Below are positions 25,629 to 34,769 of a stretch of 46,381 bases of DNA, piece after piece; position 1 is the first letter of the stretch, and every line of letters starts with the position of its first letter. The stretch comes from JAFDVL01 sp043719385 (GTDB lineage Bacteria; Acidobacteriota; Blastocatellia; RBC074). The position numbers were made by a program, and so were the translations under genes. The DNA is taken from NCBI GenBank assembly GCA_043719385.1, contig JAYSTY010000193.1, forward strand, positions 1 to 46,381. The letters are read 5' to 3'. The notes beneath the pieces are model-generated. The model saw nothing but the letters and a program-made list of their open reading frames with translations. It was not told the origin of the DNA and did no database searches.

Positions 25629-26279
25629 CTATTTTACTTTTTCACCCGCAAAACGCTTAGCCATTTCGGTGAAGATCAGTGCGATGTCGGAGCGATTAAG
25701 CTTGTCACTATCAAGTTCTTTAACTTCACTATGCAGCGAGCTGTTCAGCTCCGCAGTGCGCTGCTGAATATCATCAGACAAGGCCTTGACCTGATTCACT
25801 AACTCCTGGCGCAATTCATTTTGCCCTTTGCCCGATTTATCATCAAGCTGGGTGATTTTCTGATCCAGTGCCTGCGTCAGACTTTTCATCTCACTGGCTA
25901 AAGTCTTCACTGTTTGCGTTCGTTCGGCCTGCTCAGATTTAAGTTTTTCAGTTAGTTGCAGGACTTGCTGGCGGACTTGCGCTGCCAGTTTTTCCAGATG
26001 CTGGCGCGCCTCTTCACGCGCCTCAACCGTCTTTTGCAATAATTGTTCTTCCAGCACGGCAAAGCGTTTATCAAAATCTCTTGATTGGGCGCCGAACAAA
26101 ATATCCCGCACTTTGTCGAGGCTGTCGGCTGTATTATCAGCCGCTGGCGGAGTGGCTGGCAGTGGCATACCTTTACGATCACTCATTATTGAATTACTCC
26201 TTAACCTGGCAATTGTGCGCTTTCCTCGCAGGTCAGATTTTTGTCTGGTCGGGGAAACCTTTTTCTTTTTTCCTGGCAT
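25629..26279 (-). CDS. Coiled-coil protein of unknown function (GTPase set)
   Basis: This is a soluble, almost fully helical protein, 216 residues from the ATG at 26279 or 185 from the ATG at 26186. Both starts have a ribosome site (GGAG 7 bases before the first, AAGGAG before the second). The longer form adds a Lys/Arg-rich tail (MPGKKKKVSPTRQKSDLRGK). Residues from about 60 carry DKVRDILFGAQSRDFDKRFA, which matches the opening motif of the neighbouring OmpA-type protein. A long coiled coil follows, with heptads through about 200. The stop lies about 80 bases before the OmpA-type gene. The likely role is a scaffold or partner of that protein, which is inference only. Confidence 0.75.
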   Translation of the reverse strand: MPGKKKKVSPTRQKSDLRGKRTIARLRSNSIMSDRKGMPLPATPPAADNTADSLDKVRDILFGAQSRDFDKRFAVLEEQLLQKTVEAREEARQHLEKLAAQVRQQVLQLTEKLKSEQAERTQTVKTLASEMKSLTQALDQKITQLDDKSGKGQNELRQELVNQVKALSDDIQQRTAELNSSLHSEVKELDSDKLNRSDIALIFTEMAKRFAGEKVK

Positions 26280-26342
26280 AATTCATCTCCGGGGCAAATT
26301 GCATTACTCACCAGGAGACGTGATGAGACGATGCTGAATTAC

Positions 26343-26370
26343 TAAAAATCAGGAACAGGGGGATTCCTGA
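26343..26370 (-). terminator. Rho-independent terminator of the Hfq-like gene
   Basis: On the minus strand TCAGGAA, an 8-base loop and TTCCTGA are followed at once by TTTTTAG. It lies about 110 bases after the Hfq-like stop and insulates that gene from the coiled-coil/OmpA/GTPase set, which must then have its own promoter within 26187-26343. Confidence 0.7.
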
Positions 26371-26478
26371 CCATTGCGGGGGCTTGTTTTTTTGGACAGG
26401 ATGGGAAATAAATATGGCGTCCCATCAAAAGCAGAGAAGTTTAGCTGACCTGGAGATGAGCTGCCTGTGACTGTCGGG

Positions 26479-26841
26479 TTACTCTTCGTACAGGTAACGA
26501 ACTCCGGTTTTTCTAAGGAATAGTTTCGGTCCGCCATCAGCAGGTCCCAAACTAAACACGTCACGGTCATAATAGCGGATAATGCCGTGCAGATTTTCAC
26601 CAGTCTTCAGCACTACCACGACCTTCGTTTCAGCTTCAACCAATGCTTTCAAGTAAGCGGCTTCCTGTCCGGTATCATCGTAGTCAATGACTTTTGGAGC
26701 AGCAGGCTTGGGGATATGCCGGGCACTCGGTTTTTTACCACCACGAGTAGGGCGACCTCTTCCTGGGCCGCCACTGCCTCCGCCACTTTTACCCTGGGGA
26801 CGTTGTCTTGGATCAAATCGAGATTTATTAAAGTTGTCCAT
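26479..26841 (-). CDS. Hfq-like Sm-fold RNA-binding protein with basic N-terminal extension
   Basis: This is a 120-residue protein. Residues about 60-120 have the Sm/Hfq fold: the N-terminal helix AAYLKALVEAE, the Sm1 strands VVVVLKTGENLHGIIRYYDR followed by DVFSL, and an Sm2-like end LFLRKTGVRYLYEE where classical Hfq has a YKHAIS motif. Residues 1-45 are rich in Arg, Gly and Lys (GGSGGPGRGRPTRGGKK), which could give extra RNA contact. GAGGT lies 5 bases before the ATG. It is monocistronic with its own terminator. The likely role is RNA chaperone; sRNA partners cannot be predicted here. Confidence 0.75.
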   Translation of the reverse strand: MDNFNKSRFDPRQRPQGKSGGGSGGPGRGRPTRGGKKPSARHIPKPAAPKVIDYDDTGQEAAYLKALVEAETKVVVVLKTGENLHGIIRYYDRDVFSLGPADGGPKLFLRKTGVRYLYEE

Positions 26842-27040
26842 ATGACCTCATTCGCGCAAGGATTAGTTGAACCGCCTTACGCTGGGGTGAGAAAATAATT
26901 AGCAAATTACCTGACACTTAAGCGATGTTTGCCTCAGCGCCAAAATGGTTGCCAAACTTAAGCAGTAGACTTGTGCGAAGCCGCTACTTTATTGACTGCC
27001 GCCCAAGTTGGCAAGCCATTTCTGCACTATTCGTCAGAAG

Positions 27041-27907
27041 CTACTTTTTCGGCCTGGATAAATCGTCCGGCGGAACCAGCTTGCGCGTTTTTTGACGCTC
27101 TCGAATACTGGCGATTCTGTGCTTCAAATAATCCGGGGCTTGCGGGTCTGGTTCGGTCTGTTCCAAAACTTTAATGGCCTCTTCATAATTCGAGGTATTC
27201 TCATAACAGTCCGCCAAATGATCCCGCGTTTGACGGCGAATATTCGGGTCTTTCGTATTTTCAGTCACGATTTTATAAGCCGGAATCGCTTCTTCAAATT
27301 CATTGCGAATGACCCGCACGCCGCCGATTCGCAAGTAAGCCTTTTCTGACAAACTATCATACGGGGCGTCTTTGACCACCTTCTGATATTCAACTAACGC
27401 CTGGCTTTTATCATTTTCGTAATACTGGTTCGCAATCTCAAGGCGGATTTTACGACGCGCCGGAGTTTCGGGATAAGCCTTCAGTAAATTTTCATACTCA
27501 CTGATCGCCTCACGCAACTTTTTCATTGCCACATAACATTCTGCCAGCCGCTGATGCACCTGTTCCAGGTCTTTGAATTTTGGATAATCCTCAAGCAGGC
27601 GAATGTAATGTTCCGCCGCCCGCTCATACTGCTTCAGGTTCAGGTAATACACGTTCGCAACTTTGAAATGAACCTCAGCAACCTGATCCGAGGGAGAACT
27701 GTCTTTCAAATACTCTTCGTAACGTGCGACTGTCGTTGCCCAGTCTTCCTTGTCCCACGCTGCCTGCGCCTGCGTTAGTAACGCATCACGCGAATGACAG
27801 GCAGGCAAAAAAAGCAAAAGGCAAAACAGCAGGCTGCGAACAGCAAAATCGCTGCTTCTCCATTCCGTCGCTGGCTGTTTGTAATATGTGATTTTGAATT
27901 TCAACAT
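27041..27907 (-). CDS. TPR lipoprotein, BamD-like
   Basis: This is a 288-residue exported protein with a hydrophobic signal and a lipobox (LLFLPAC), so it is probably a lipoprotein. At least five TPR-like units follow (HFKVANVYYLNLKQYERAAE, then YIRLLEDYPKF; AYLRIGGVRVIRNEFEEAIP). The pattern resembles BamD/YfiO of the outer-membrane assembly complex or a general TPR scaffold; I cannot tell which. The ATG at 27907 is preferred because it falls after the gyrA stop. A longer in-frame start at 28003 lies inside gyrA. It is close behind gyrA and may share its transcript. Confidence 0.75.
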   Translation of the reverse strand: MLKFKITYYKQPATEWRSSDFAVRSLLFCLLLFLPACHSRDALLTQAQAAWDKEDWATTVARYEEYLKDSSPSDQVAEVHFKVANVYYLNLKQYERAAEHYIRLLEDYPKFKDLEQVHQRLAECYVAMKKLREAISEYENLLKAYPETPARRKIRLEIANQYYENDKSQALVEYQKVVKDAPYDSLSEKAYLRIGGVRVIRNEFEEAIPAYKIVTENTKDPNIRRQTRDHLADCYENTSNYEEAIKVLEQTEPDPQAPDYLKHRIASIRERQKTRKLVPPDDLSRPKK

Positions 27908-27926
27908 ACCACCCACTGACAACCGC

Positions 27927-30389
27927 CTACTTTTCATCCACCTGATCTGCCTGATTTTCAACCAGCGAAGCACTGGCGACCAGATCACCGCTTGAAGCAT
28001 CAATCAACTTCACACCCTGAGCACTACGACCAGTTTCCCGAATCGTGTCGGCCTCAATGCGAATAATCTTGCCATTTTCCGTAATGATCAGAACCTCGCT
28101 ATCTTTTGTCACGGGCATCACGCCAATGACTTTGCCGGTTTTTTCCGTCGCTTTGAGATTAATGACGCCTTTGCCACCGCGTCCGGTTACCCGATATTCA
28201 CCAATCGCGGTTTGCTTGCCAAAACCATTTGAGGTTACGCTCAGCATTTGCTCATCGCCACTGACCGCACAAACACTCACGACAAAATCTCCCTCGCGCA
28301 GGGTGATGCCACGCACACCACGCGCCTGCCGTCCCATGTCGCGCACTTCGTCTTCTTCAAAACAAATTGCCTGACCGAGATGTGTGGCAAGAAAGATTTT
28401 CTTTTGTCCATCCGTCAGGACAATCGTGATCAACTCATCGTCATCATCCACGCCCATCGCAATGATGCCGTTGGAACGGATGTTGGCGAAATCCGAGAGT
28501 TCGGTTTTCTTAATCACACCTTTGCGCGAAACCATCACTACGAATTGCCCTTGCGAAAACTCACGAATCGGCGTTACGCCGGCGACTTTTTCCGTCAAAG
28601 GTAAATTCACCAGATTCACAATCGCCTTGCCTTTGCCTGCCGCCTGAGAATCAGGAAGTTCGTGGACCTTAATTTTGTAGACCTGGCCTTTGGTCGTAAA
28701 GATCATCAAATAGCTGTGCGTCGAAGCGACGAACAAATGTGAGACGACATCTTCAGACTTGGTGCTCATGCCCTTGCGCCCGGTGCCACCACGTCGTTGG
28801 GAGCTGTAGGTTGTCACCGGAGTGCGCTTCACATAACCCGAATGTGAAAGCGTAATCACTACGTCTTCGTCAGCGATGAGGTCTTCAAGCGTTAGCTCAA
28901 CGCTGCTGTCAACGATTTGCGTGCGCCGTTCGTCGGCGTAATCTTTTTGGACTGCGCGTAATTCTTTGGTAATCACGGTGCGCAGCACGCTGTCGTTGTT
29001 AATAATTTCATCAAGCTCGGCAATCAGTTTGATCAGGCCTTCGTACTCATCAATGATTTTTTGCCGTTCGAGCGCGGCCAAACGACGAAGCTGCATGTCA
29101 AGAATCGCCTGTGCCTGCAAATCTGAAAATCCAAATTGTGAGATCAAGCCTTGCTTAGCTTCATCCGTTGTGCCGGAGGCGCGAATCAATTTGATAATCG
29201 CGTCCATCACATCAAGCGCTTTTTTCAATCCTTCCAAAATATGAGCGCGCGCACGTGCTTTTTTGAGTTCATACAAAGTACGGTTACGCACGACTTCGCG
29301 GCGAAACGTAATGAACTCGCTGAGCGTGTCGGCCAGGTTCAGAATTTTTGGCTGACCGTTGACGATGGATAGATTAATCACCCCGAACGAAGTTTGCATT
29401 TGCGTCAGCTTATACAACTTGTTCAGCACGATTTGCGGCACAGCATCGCGCTTGAGTTCGACAACGATACGAACTTTCTTGGCCGCCGCTGATTCGCGGT
29501 CAGTTTCGTCACGAATTTCGGAAATTCCCTCAATTCGTTTTTCATTAACCAGATCGGCAATAGTTTCAATTAATCTGGCTTTGTTCACCTGAAAAGGAAT
29601 TTCGGTGATGACGATGGCATCGCGTTCTGTCGTCCCGCGCCCAATTTTGTCAATCGCCGCACGCGCCCGAAGCTGCATCACGCCACGCCCTGTTTCATAG
29701 GCCTGCTTGATACCTTCGCGTCCATAGATGAAGGCTCCGGTCGGGAAATCCGGCCCCGGAATAAATTTCATCAAATCGGCAACCGTGGCTTGTGGATGTT
29801 GCAGCAGATAAACGGTGGCTTCGATAATTTCATTCAGGTTATGCGGCGGAATTTTCGTCGCCATGCCGACGGCGATACCTTCGGAACCATTGAGCAAAAG
29901 ATTTGGCACACGCGCCGGAAGCACCGTCGGCTCTGTCCGCGAATCGTCATAGTTCGGCACAAACTTGACCGTTTCTTTTTCAATATCCGCCAATAATTCC
30001 GTAGCGATTTTCGTTAAGCGCGCCTCAGTATAACGATAAGCTGCAGCCGAATCTCCATCAACGCTGCCCCAATTTCCCTGCCCATCAACGAGTGGGTAGC
30101 GCAACGAAAAATCCTGCGCCATGCGAACCATGGAATCGTAAACGGCGGAGTCACCGTGCGGGTGATAAGCACCCAGCACGTTACCGACAACGTTCGCGGA
30201 TTTTTTGTAGGGTTTGCCGGGAACTAAACCGCTCTCATTCATGGAATACAAGATGCGGCGATGGACGGGTTTCAACCCGTCCCGCACATCAGGCAACGCG
30301 CGCCCAATGATGACGGACATCGCATAGTCCAGATAACTACGCTTCATTTCGTCTTCGATGTTGACATCAAATTTTAACTGATTCTCCAT
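27927..30389 (-). CDS. gyrA: DNA gyrase subunit A
   Basis: GyrA cuts and rejoins DNA in the A2B2 gyrase that introduces negative supercoils. The 820-residue protein has the N-terminal breakage-reunion domain with catalytic Tyr120 in AAYRYTEARLT, and the C-terminal beta-pinwheel with the GyrA box QRRGGTG that separates gyrase from topoisomerase IV. The quinolone-determining region reads YHPHGDSAVYDSMVRMAQ; Ser81 and Asp85, the positions usually changed in resistance, are in the sensitive form. Its promoter is seen at 30555-30583 with a leader of about 160 nt. A TPR lipoprotein gene follows. Confidence 0.97.
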   Translation of the reverse strand: MENQLKFDVNIEDEMKRSYLDYAMSVIIGRALPDVRDGLKPVHRRILYSMNESGLVPGKPYKKSANVVGNVLGAYHPHGDSAVYDSMVRMAQDFSLRYPLVDGQGNWGSVDGDSAAAYRYTEARLTKIATELLADIEKETVKFVPNYDDSRTEPTVLPARVPNLLLNGSEGIAVGMATKIPPHNLNEIIEATVYLLQHPQATVADLMKFIPGPDFPTGAFIYGREGIKQAYETGRGVMQLRARAAIDKIGRGTTERDAIVITEIPFQVNKARLIETIADLVNEKRIEGISEIRDETDRESAAAKKVRIVVELKRDAVPQIVLNKLYKLTQMQTSFGVINLSIVNGQPKILNLADTLSEFITFRREVVRNRTLYELKKARARAHILEGLKKALDVMDAIIKLIRASGTTDEAKQGLISQFGFSDLQAQAILDMQLRRLAALERQKIIDEYEGLIKLIAELDEIINNDSVLRTVITKELRAVQKDYADERRTQIVDSSVELTLEDLIADEDVVITLSHSGYVKRTPVTTYSSQRRGGTGRKGMSTKSEDVVSHLFVASTHSYLMIFTTKGQVYKIKVHELPDSQAAGKGKAIVNLVNLPLTEKVAGVTPIREFSQGQFVVMVSRKGVIKKTELSDFANIRSNGIIAMGVDDDDELITIVLTDGQKKIFLATHLGQAICFEEDEVRDMGRQARGVRGITLREGDFVVSVCAVSGDEQMLSVTSNGFGKQTAIGEYRVTGRGGKGVINLKATEKTGKVIGVMPVTKDSEVLIITENGKIIRIEADTIRETGRSAQGVKLIDASSGDLVASASLVENQADQVDEK

Positions 30390-30554
30390 TAACCGTTCCT
30401 TTGTACGAGGGAATTTGCCGCACCGAGCTTGGTTGGCGGCGGATTGTCAAACCTGGCCGTTGTAATGCGTTTATACCCACACTTGGCTTGCCACCACCTG
30501 AACAATTTGGTGAGTAACACAGGTAGTGAAAAATGACCTGAAATATAAGCGGAA

Positions 30555-30583
30555 ATTATACTTTGTCAGTGGCTGAGGAACAA
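30555..30583 (-). promoter_or_regulatory. Sigma-70-type promoter of gyrA
   Basis: On the minus strand TTGTTC (30583-30578) and the consensus TATAAT (30560-30555) are separated by 17 bases. It lies in the 269-base gap between the CHAT gene stop and the gyrA start; no other gene is seen in that gap. Confidence 0.7.
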
Positions 30584-30658
30584 GGGGGCAAAGCGAATAA
30601 AAAGGCGCTGGAGGTTTGATTTTTCACGAATTTTGCGTTCTGTAGCCCGGGCTGGAAA

Positions 30659-33600
30659 TCATTTCCATTGTCCATATAAACCGAAGGCCGCCCAAAAATA
30701 TGGGTGGCGAAAATACGGGTCACGAAAGACCGTTAATTGCGCCTGTCGCAAGGCCATAGATTTTTTCCCGCCGATTTTTAGCTGCCGATAAAATGCTGGC
30801 ATCATCACGCCCGTAGCGTCATCAGAAACTGACCATAAACTTGCGACTACCGAATTTGTCGCGTGCCGAAAAGCACGAATGAAGACGCCAAATTGCGGGC
30901 CGGGGTTGCCGCCGCCCAGCGCCGTCTGACACGCGGACAACACAATCAAATCACTGTTCGCAAGTGGCAGATTGTAAATCTCGCTCAGCGATAAATCAGG
31001 CTCCGCCACGCCACGCGCATCAGCCATTTGCAAATAGCTCTCGGCTAAATTATCCGTCATGACAAGACCATGCGTAGCTAAATGAAGCCAGCGCGTTGAC
31101 GTTAACGAAAATAGTTTTTGCTTCGTTGCGTGCTGCTGTTGATAAAGTCGGGCGTGCGGAAACAGTCGGCGCAATTGTTGTGCTTCCTGCAATGCACCGG
31201 GCAAATTCAATTTCGGATCGCTGAAAATAACTAAGTCTTTCGTGTTGTTGTTGTGCGACGATTGCAGCACATCATCTTCAGTCAAATACACGAGGGCGAA
31301 CCGCTCCAGCAAAAAGCGATTGGTCTGCGGCGAAACCAATGCAGCAAACGGCAGGTAACACAAATCGCCGTCGGGAATCACGGTGAGCGTTTGCTTGTTG
31401 GCGAGTAAGTCTTCAATCGGGGTGACGAGCGATTGATGCAACCGGATAAGCGTTTGCCGCAACGGTGCAAGGCGTTCACGAAAAAATTTTGTGCCGTCGT
31501 CACGCCACAAATTTTGGCGCGGCACATCGGCTTCCGGGCGATTGTCTTCCCAATCTTTTTTAAAGGCGTCGGTCAGGGTACGTGCGTCCGCAATCAATTT
31601 TTGCAACGCTGCAAATGACAACGGCGCAACGCGCACCTGCAACTGTTTGGTAGTCACAACAAAAATATACAGGCGATCAGCAGCGGCAAAATATTCGATC
31701 ACAGCCTCGTCCGCCGTCAGCGACTTTTGCAAGCTGGCGAGTCGTGTGGGCGGTGTTGCAACCACAACATCAGGTCGCGCGGTTTGTGCCTGTTGCCGAG
31801 CTTGCGCCGCCGCCTGATTTGCTTCGACAAGCTGATTTTGCAGGCGTGTACGCTTACTTTGTGGCAATGACGAATTTGCCAGCGCCGCTTCGAGTGATTG
31901 CACGCGCAACGATAATTGTTCTGAAGCCTGCAACGCGCCGCCTGCTGCGCCGTTCAGCTTCAGCGCCGCCAATTGCATCACGTCCGTCAAGGCACGAGTG
32001 CGCGCGCGACTGGCGTATTCGCGCGCGGCTTGTGGCTTATTATTTTCAAGCAATAGTTGCACGGCTTGTTCATACAATTCGGCAATGCCGCCGCGTTGTA
32101 AATAACCGCCTTCCTGTTCGGAATCGTTGAGGCGCAAACGAATTTCTTCAGAAATTTTTATGGCTTCGAGCAGCGCAGTTTCGGCTTCGGCTTTATTACC
32201 GTTGCGTAACAGAGCCGCTGCCAAATGTGACAGCACGCGCACCTGCGCGGGTCGTTGTCCGAGCGTGCGCCACCCTTCCAATGCATGGTGATATGCAGTC
32301 AGTCCGAATTCCTTTTGCGCGACATCGTGAGCGGTGGCATCGGCAATAACTTCGTTCGCCTCAGCCAATAAATCCGGGGTTCTGATACGTGTCGCAGCGG
32401 CTTGGGCCTGCGCGGCATATTGTACGGCTGGCGCTGTTTGAGCAGCTCGCAACGCAACGCGACTGGCGGTAAACAAAGCTAAGACAATCCCGCGCTGATC
32501 GCGTTCCTGTGCTTGTACACGCAAAGCTTCGTTGACGTTGGCACGTGCGGCTTCGTGGTGGTTGGCGCGGCTTTGCAACAACGCAACGCGCAGGTGCAAA
32601 CCCGACTGACCGGGCAAGGCCGACAACGCCGAAAGATACGATTCCAATGCTTCCTCTTCGCGTCCAAAAACTTCGTGAATACGTCCGCGCAAAACGAACA
32701 ATCGAGTAGTAGTCAACCTGACAGCCTCGCGCATCAACGTTGCTAAAGTTGCATCCGCGCTGGATTGCGCAAGTGTTTGCACTTGTGCAATCGCTGGTTC
32801 AGCCTGCGCGATGGTTTCGGTTGCAAGCCGATATTCGCCCAATTGCGCCTGCAATTCGGCTTGTGTGAACAACGCGAGCAACAAGGCCGACAAGCGCGTG
32901 AATCGCTCATTCGTTGGCGCATCATTCGGGGCGGCAATTTCTGTTTGCAACAATGTAATCGCCTGTGCGGTAAGCGCGAGAGCTTCGGTCAATTCGCCAA
33001 AGCGTTGATGCGCTGTGGCGAGATTATGTAGACCTTGCCAAACCTGTGATTGCGTGGCGCGGCGCAAGGCTAAGGCACGTTCGTAATGTTCCATCGCTGC
33101 GGCACGATCAAAGTCGCGCAGCGCGATTTCCGCCAGCCCATCCCACACTTCGATTTCGGCGGCGCGATCATTTTTTTCACGCGCCAAGGTTAGCAATCGC
33201 TGCAAACATTTTTGCAGCGTCGCGTCATCATCCAGCAGCTTTGCTTCCTGTTTGAGCGCTGACAGCCCCATCGTCAATTGCAGTTGACCAATCCCAATCA
33301 ACGTTGCGCGTTGTTGCGCGTCAGATTCGCGTGCGTGCTGTTGCAACAGGGCTTCGGCGCTTTCGACCTGAGCAGCGAAATAATCTCGAAAGTTGTTGTG
33401 CAGCGCACGCGCATCGTTTTCCGCCGCGACAAATTGCGCCGTAGCCTCGTTGTATTGCCCGGCGTTGAAATACGCATCGCCGAGTTTTTGTTCCAGCGTG
33501 ATAACCTCGCCCCACAATTGCCAACGTGTTTTTTGTTCCGTCGAGGCGTCATTCAAACGCACGCGCAACGCTGCGATTTCACGTTGCAACTGCACAGCAA

Positions 33601-33694
33601 AATCCGGCTGCGCGAAGATCGCCAGTGAAAATAACAGGCAGCCAATTACCGCGACTGCCTGAAAAATTTTGTTACGGAACGATTGATTGTGCAT
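30659..33694 (-). CDS. Exported CHAT-domain protein with TPR repeats
   Basis: This is a 1011-residue protein with an N-terminal signal peptide (AVIGCLLFSLAIFAQ). Residues about 35-560 are TPR helices, with an extra coiled-coil at about 575-650. The CHAT (caspase/HetF-associated) domain fills about 700-1011 with catalytic His875 in WLHLATHGLV and catalytic Cys922 in VLSACQTALGGG. The C-terminus AAFGLYGQW is also family-typical. Both catalytic residues are kept, so protease activity is plausible, outside the cytoplasm. It is the last gene of the nine-gene minus-strand cluster that begins with the FHA protease. Confidence 0.9.
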   Translation of the reverse strand: MHNQSFRNKIFQAVAVIGCLLFSLAIFAQPDFAVQLQREIAALRVRLNDASTEQKTRWQLWGEVITLEQKLGDAYFNAGQYNEATAQFVAAENDARALHNNFRDYFAAQVESAEALLQQHARESDAQQRATLIGIGQLQLTMGLSALKQEAKLLDDDATLQKCLQRLLTLAREKNDRAAEIEVWDGLAEIALRDFDRAAAMEHYERALALRRATQSQVWQGLHNLATAHQRFGELTEALALTAQAITLLQTEIAAPNDAPTNERFTRLSALLLALFTQAELQAQLGEYRLATETIAQAEPAIAQVQTLAQSSADATLATLMREAVRLTTTRLFVLRGRIHEVFGREEEALESYLSALSALPGQSGLHLRVALLQSRANHHEAARANVNEALRVQAQERDQRGIVLALFTASRVALRAAQTAPAVQYAAQAQAAATRIRTPDLLAEANEVIADATAHDVAQKEFGLTAYHHALEGWRTLGQRPAQVRVLSHLAAALLRNGNKAEAETALLEAIKISEEIRLRLNDSEQEGGYLQRGGIAELYEQAVQLLLENNKPQAAREYASRARTRALTDVMQLAALKLNGAAGGALQASEQLSLRVQSLEAALANSSLPQSKRTRLQNQLVEANQAAAQARQQAQTARPDVVVATPPTRLASLQKSLTADEAVIEYFAAADRLYIFVVTTKQLQVRVAPLSFAALQKLIADARTLTDAFKKDWEDNRPEADVPRQNLWRDDGTKFFRERLAPLRQTLIRLHQSLVTPIEDLLANKQTLTVIPDGDLCYLPFAALVSPQTNRFLLERFALVYLTEDDVLQSSHNNNTKDLVIFSDPKLNLPGALQEAQQLRRLFPHARLYQQQHATKQKLFSLTSTRWLHLATHGLVMTDNLAESYLQMADARGVAEPDLSLSEIYNLPLANSDLIVLSACQTALGGGNPGPQFGVFIRAFRHATNSVVASLWSVSDDATGVMMPAFYRQLKIGGKKSMALRQAQLTVFRDPYFRHPYFWAAFGLYGQWK

Positions 33695-33753
33695 CGCAAA
33701 TCACACCGGTAATTTTTTCCTGTGTGCAACAAACAATTAGCAATGAAGACCTG

Positions 33754-34728
33754 CTAATTAGAAAGTTCATTAACCGTAACGGTGATGCTGGAAGTTGGAG
33801 TATTCACAAAGATGACAACTCGATAATAGCCCTGGCGTACGGGGATTTTGTTTTGCACCGCCTCACTTGGCCCCGTCCAATTAACAATGGTCTGCCAATT
33901 TTGCGCATCAGGGCTGTAATCAATTCTGTGGTAAATTTTTCCTCTTCCGTTCGCGTCATAAAATCCAGTCGCTGAGATAAAATGAAGTTGTGTGGCGTTT
34001 GAATTAGTTACGGCAAAGTATCCGACAAGTTGTTTACGAGGCTGATACGGTGATGTGCAGGCAATATCTCGATAGACCTGACATTTGGGATCATTCGCGT
34101 TTGCAAAGGTAAGCCAACCACTTGTTCTCACATTTCTCCACGCAGCCTCTTTGACCCAAACATCGCGTGTCTGACGTGGTGTTGGATCGCCCTGTAAATA
34201 CGGAGTTTTGACAGAAAGTTCGCCTTCTATCGCCTGTGCGTCGGCGCGGATTTTGCGTGCCTGCGCCGGATCGTTCAGCCCCAGCGTCGCATTGCCGTAC
34301 AGCGCTGCAATCTGCATCAGCGAATCTTTATCTTTTTTCTCTCGGGCGAACTCCAAAGCTATTTTTAAAAAATCTGCCGGATCAATTTTGACAATCTGCA
34401 TCGCTTGCGGCGTATACACCGTGCCCGTGCCAGGTGCGCCAGCGGTCAATAACAATTGGGCAGCAGCGATCAGGTACGTCGGATTTTTTTGCTGCCCACC
34501 AATCGCGGCTAAATCAATCGCAGAAGCATAAATATTTGAGGGAGCTTGTTCGGTGACAGGTATTGCCGTCGCCGGATCAGGCGGCGCGATTTCAGGCAGC
34601 GGCAGATTTTCCAGCTTGACGGTTGCTGCGCCGGGTTGTGCGCTTCTGGTTTTTTGTGCCCAACACGAACCAGATATTGCGGCCAGGCAGGCACAAGCTA
34701 AGAGGGAGGCAAAAATTTGTTTTTTCAT
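33754..34728 (-). CDS. Exported protein of unknown function, paralogue of its neighbour
   Basis: This is a 324-residue protein with a signal peptide (KQIFASLLACACLAAISGSCWAQ without the first residues). The middle, about residues 55-160, is helical (PTYLIAAAQLLLTAG, FLKIALEFAREKKDKD). The last 70 residues contain YSPDAQNWQTIVNW and KIPVRQGYYRVVIFVNTP, which match YSADAQNWQPLTNW and KLPVREGFYAVVINF in the upstream neighbour, so the two share a beta-rich C-terminal domain. Start choice: AGGAG lies before the ATG at 34728. No function is known to me. Confidence 0.75.
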   Translation of the reverse strand: MKKQIFASLLACACLAAISGSCWAQKTRSAQPGAATVKLENLPLPEIAPPDPATAIPVTEQAPSNIYASAIDLAAIGGQQKNPTYLIAAAQLLLTAGAPGTGTVYTPQAMQIVKIDPADFLKIALEFAREKKDKDSLMQIAALYGNATLGLNDPAQARKIRADAQAIEGELSVKTPYLQGDPTPRQTRDVWVKEAAWRNVRTSGWLTFANANDPKCQVYRDIACTSPYQPRKQLVGYFAVTNSNATQLHFISATGFYDANGRGKIYHRIDYSPDAQNWQTIVNWTGPSEAVQNKIPVRQGYYRVVIFVNTPTSSITVTVNELSN

Positions 34729-34769
34729 ACGAATCTCCTGTTGTAAAGGGGGGTGAAAATGTTTGTGTA

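Noticed and set aside
27908..28003. 32-residue extension of the TPR lipoprotein into gyrA
   Set aside because: It would shift the lipoprotein signal inwards and overlap the gyrA coding end by 77 bases.
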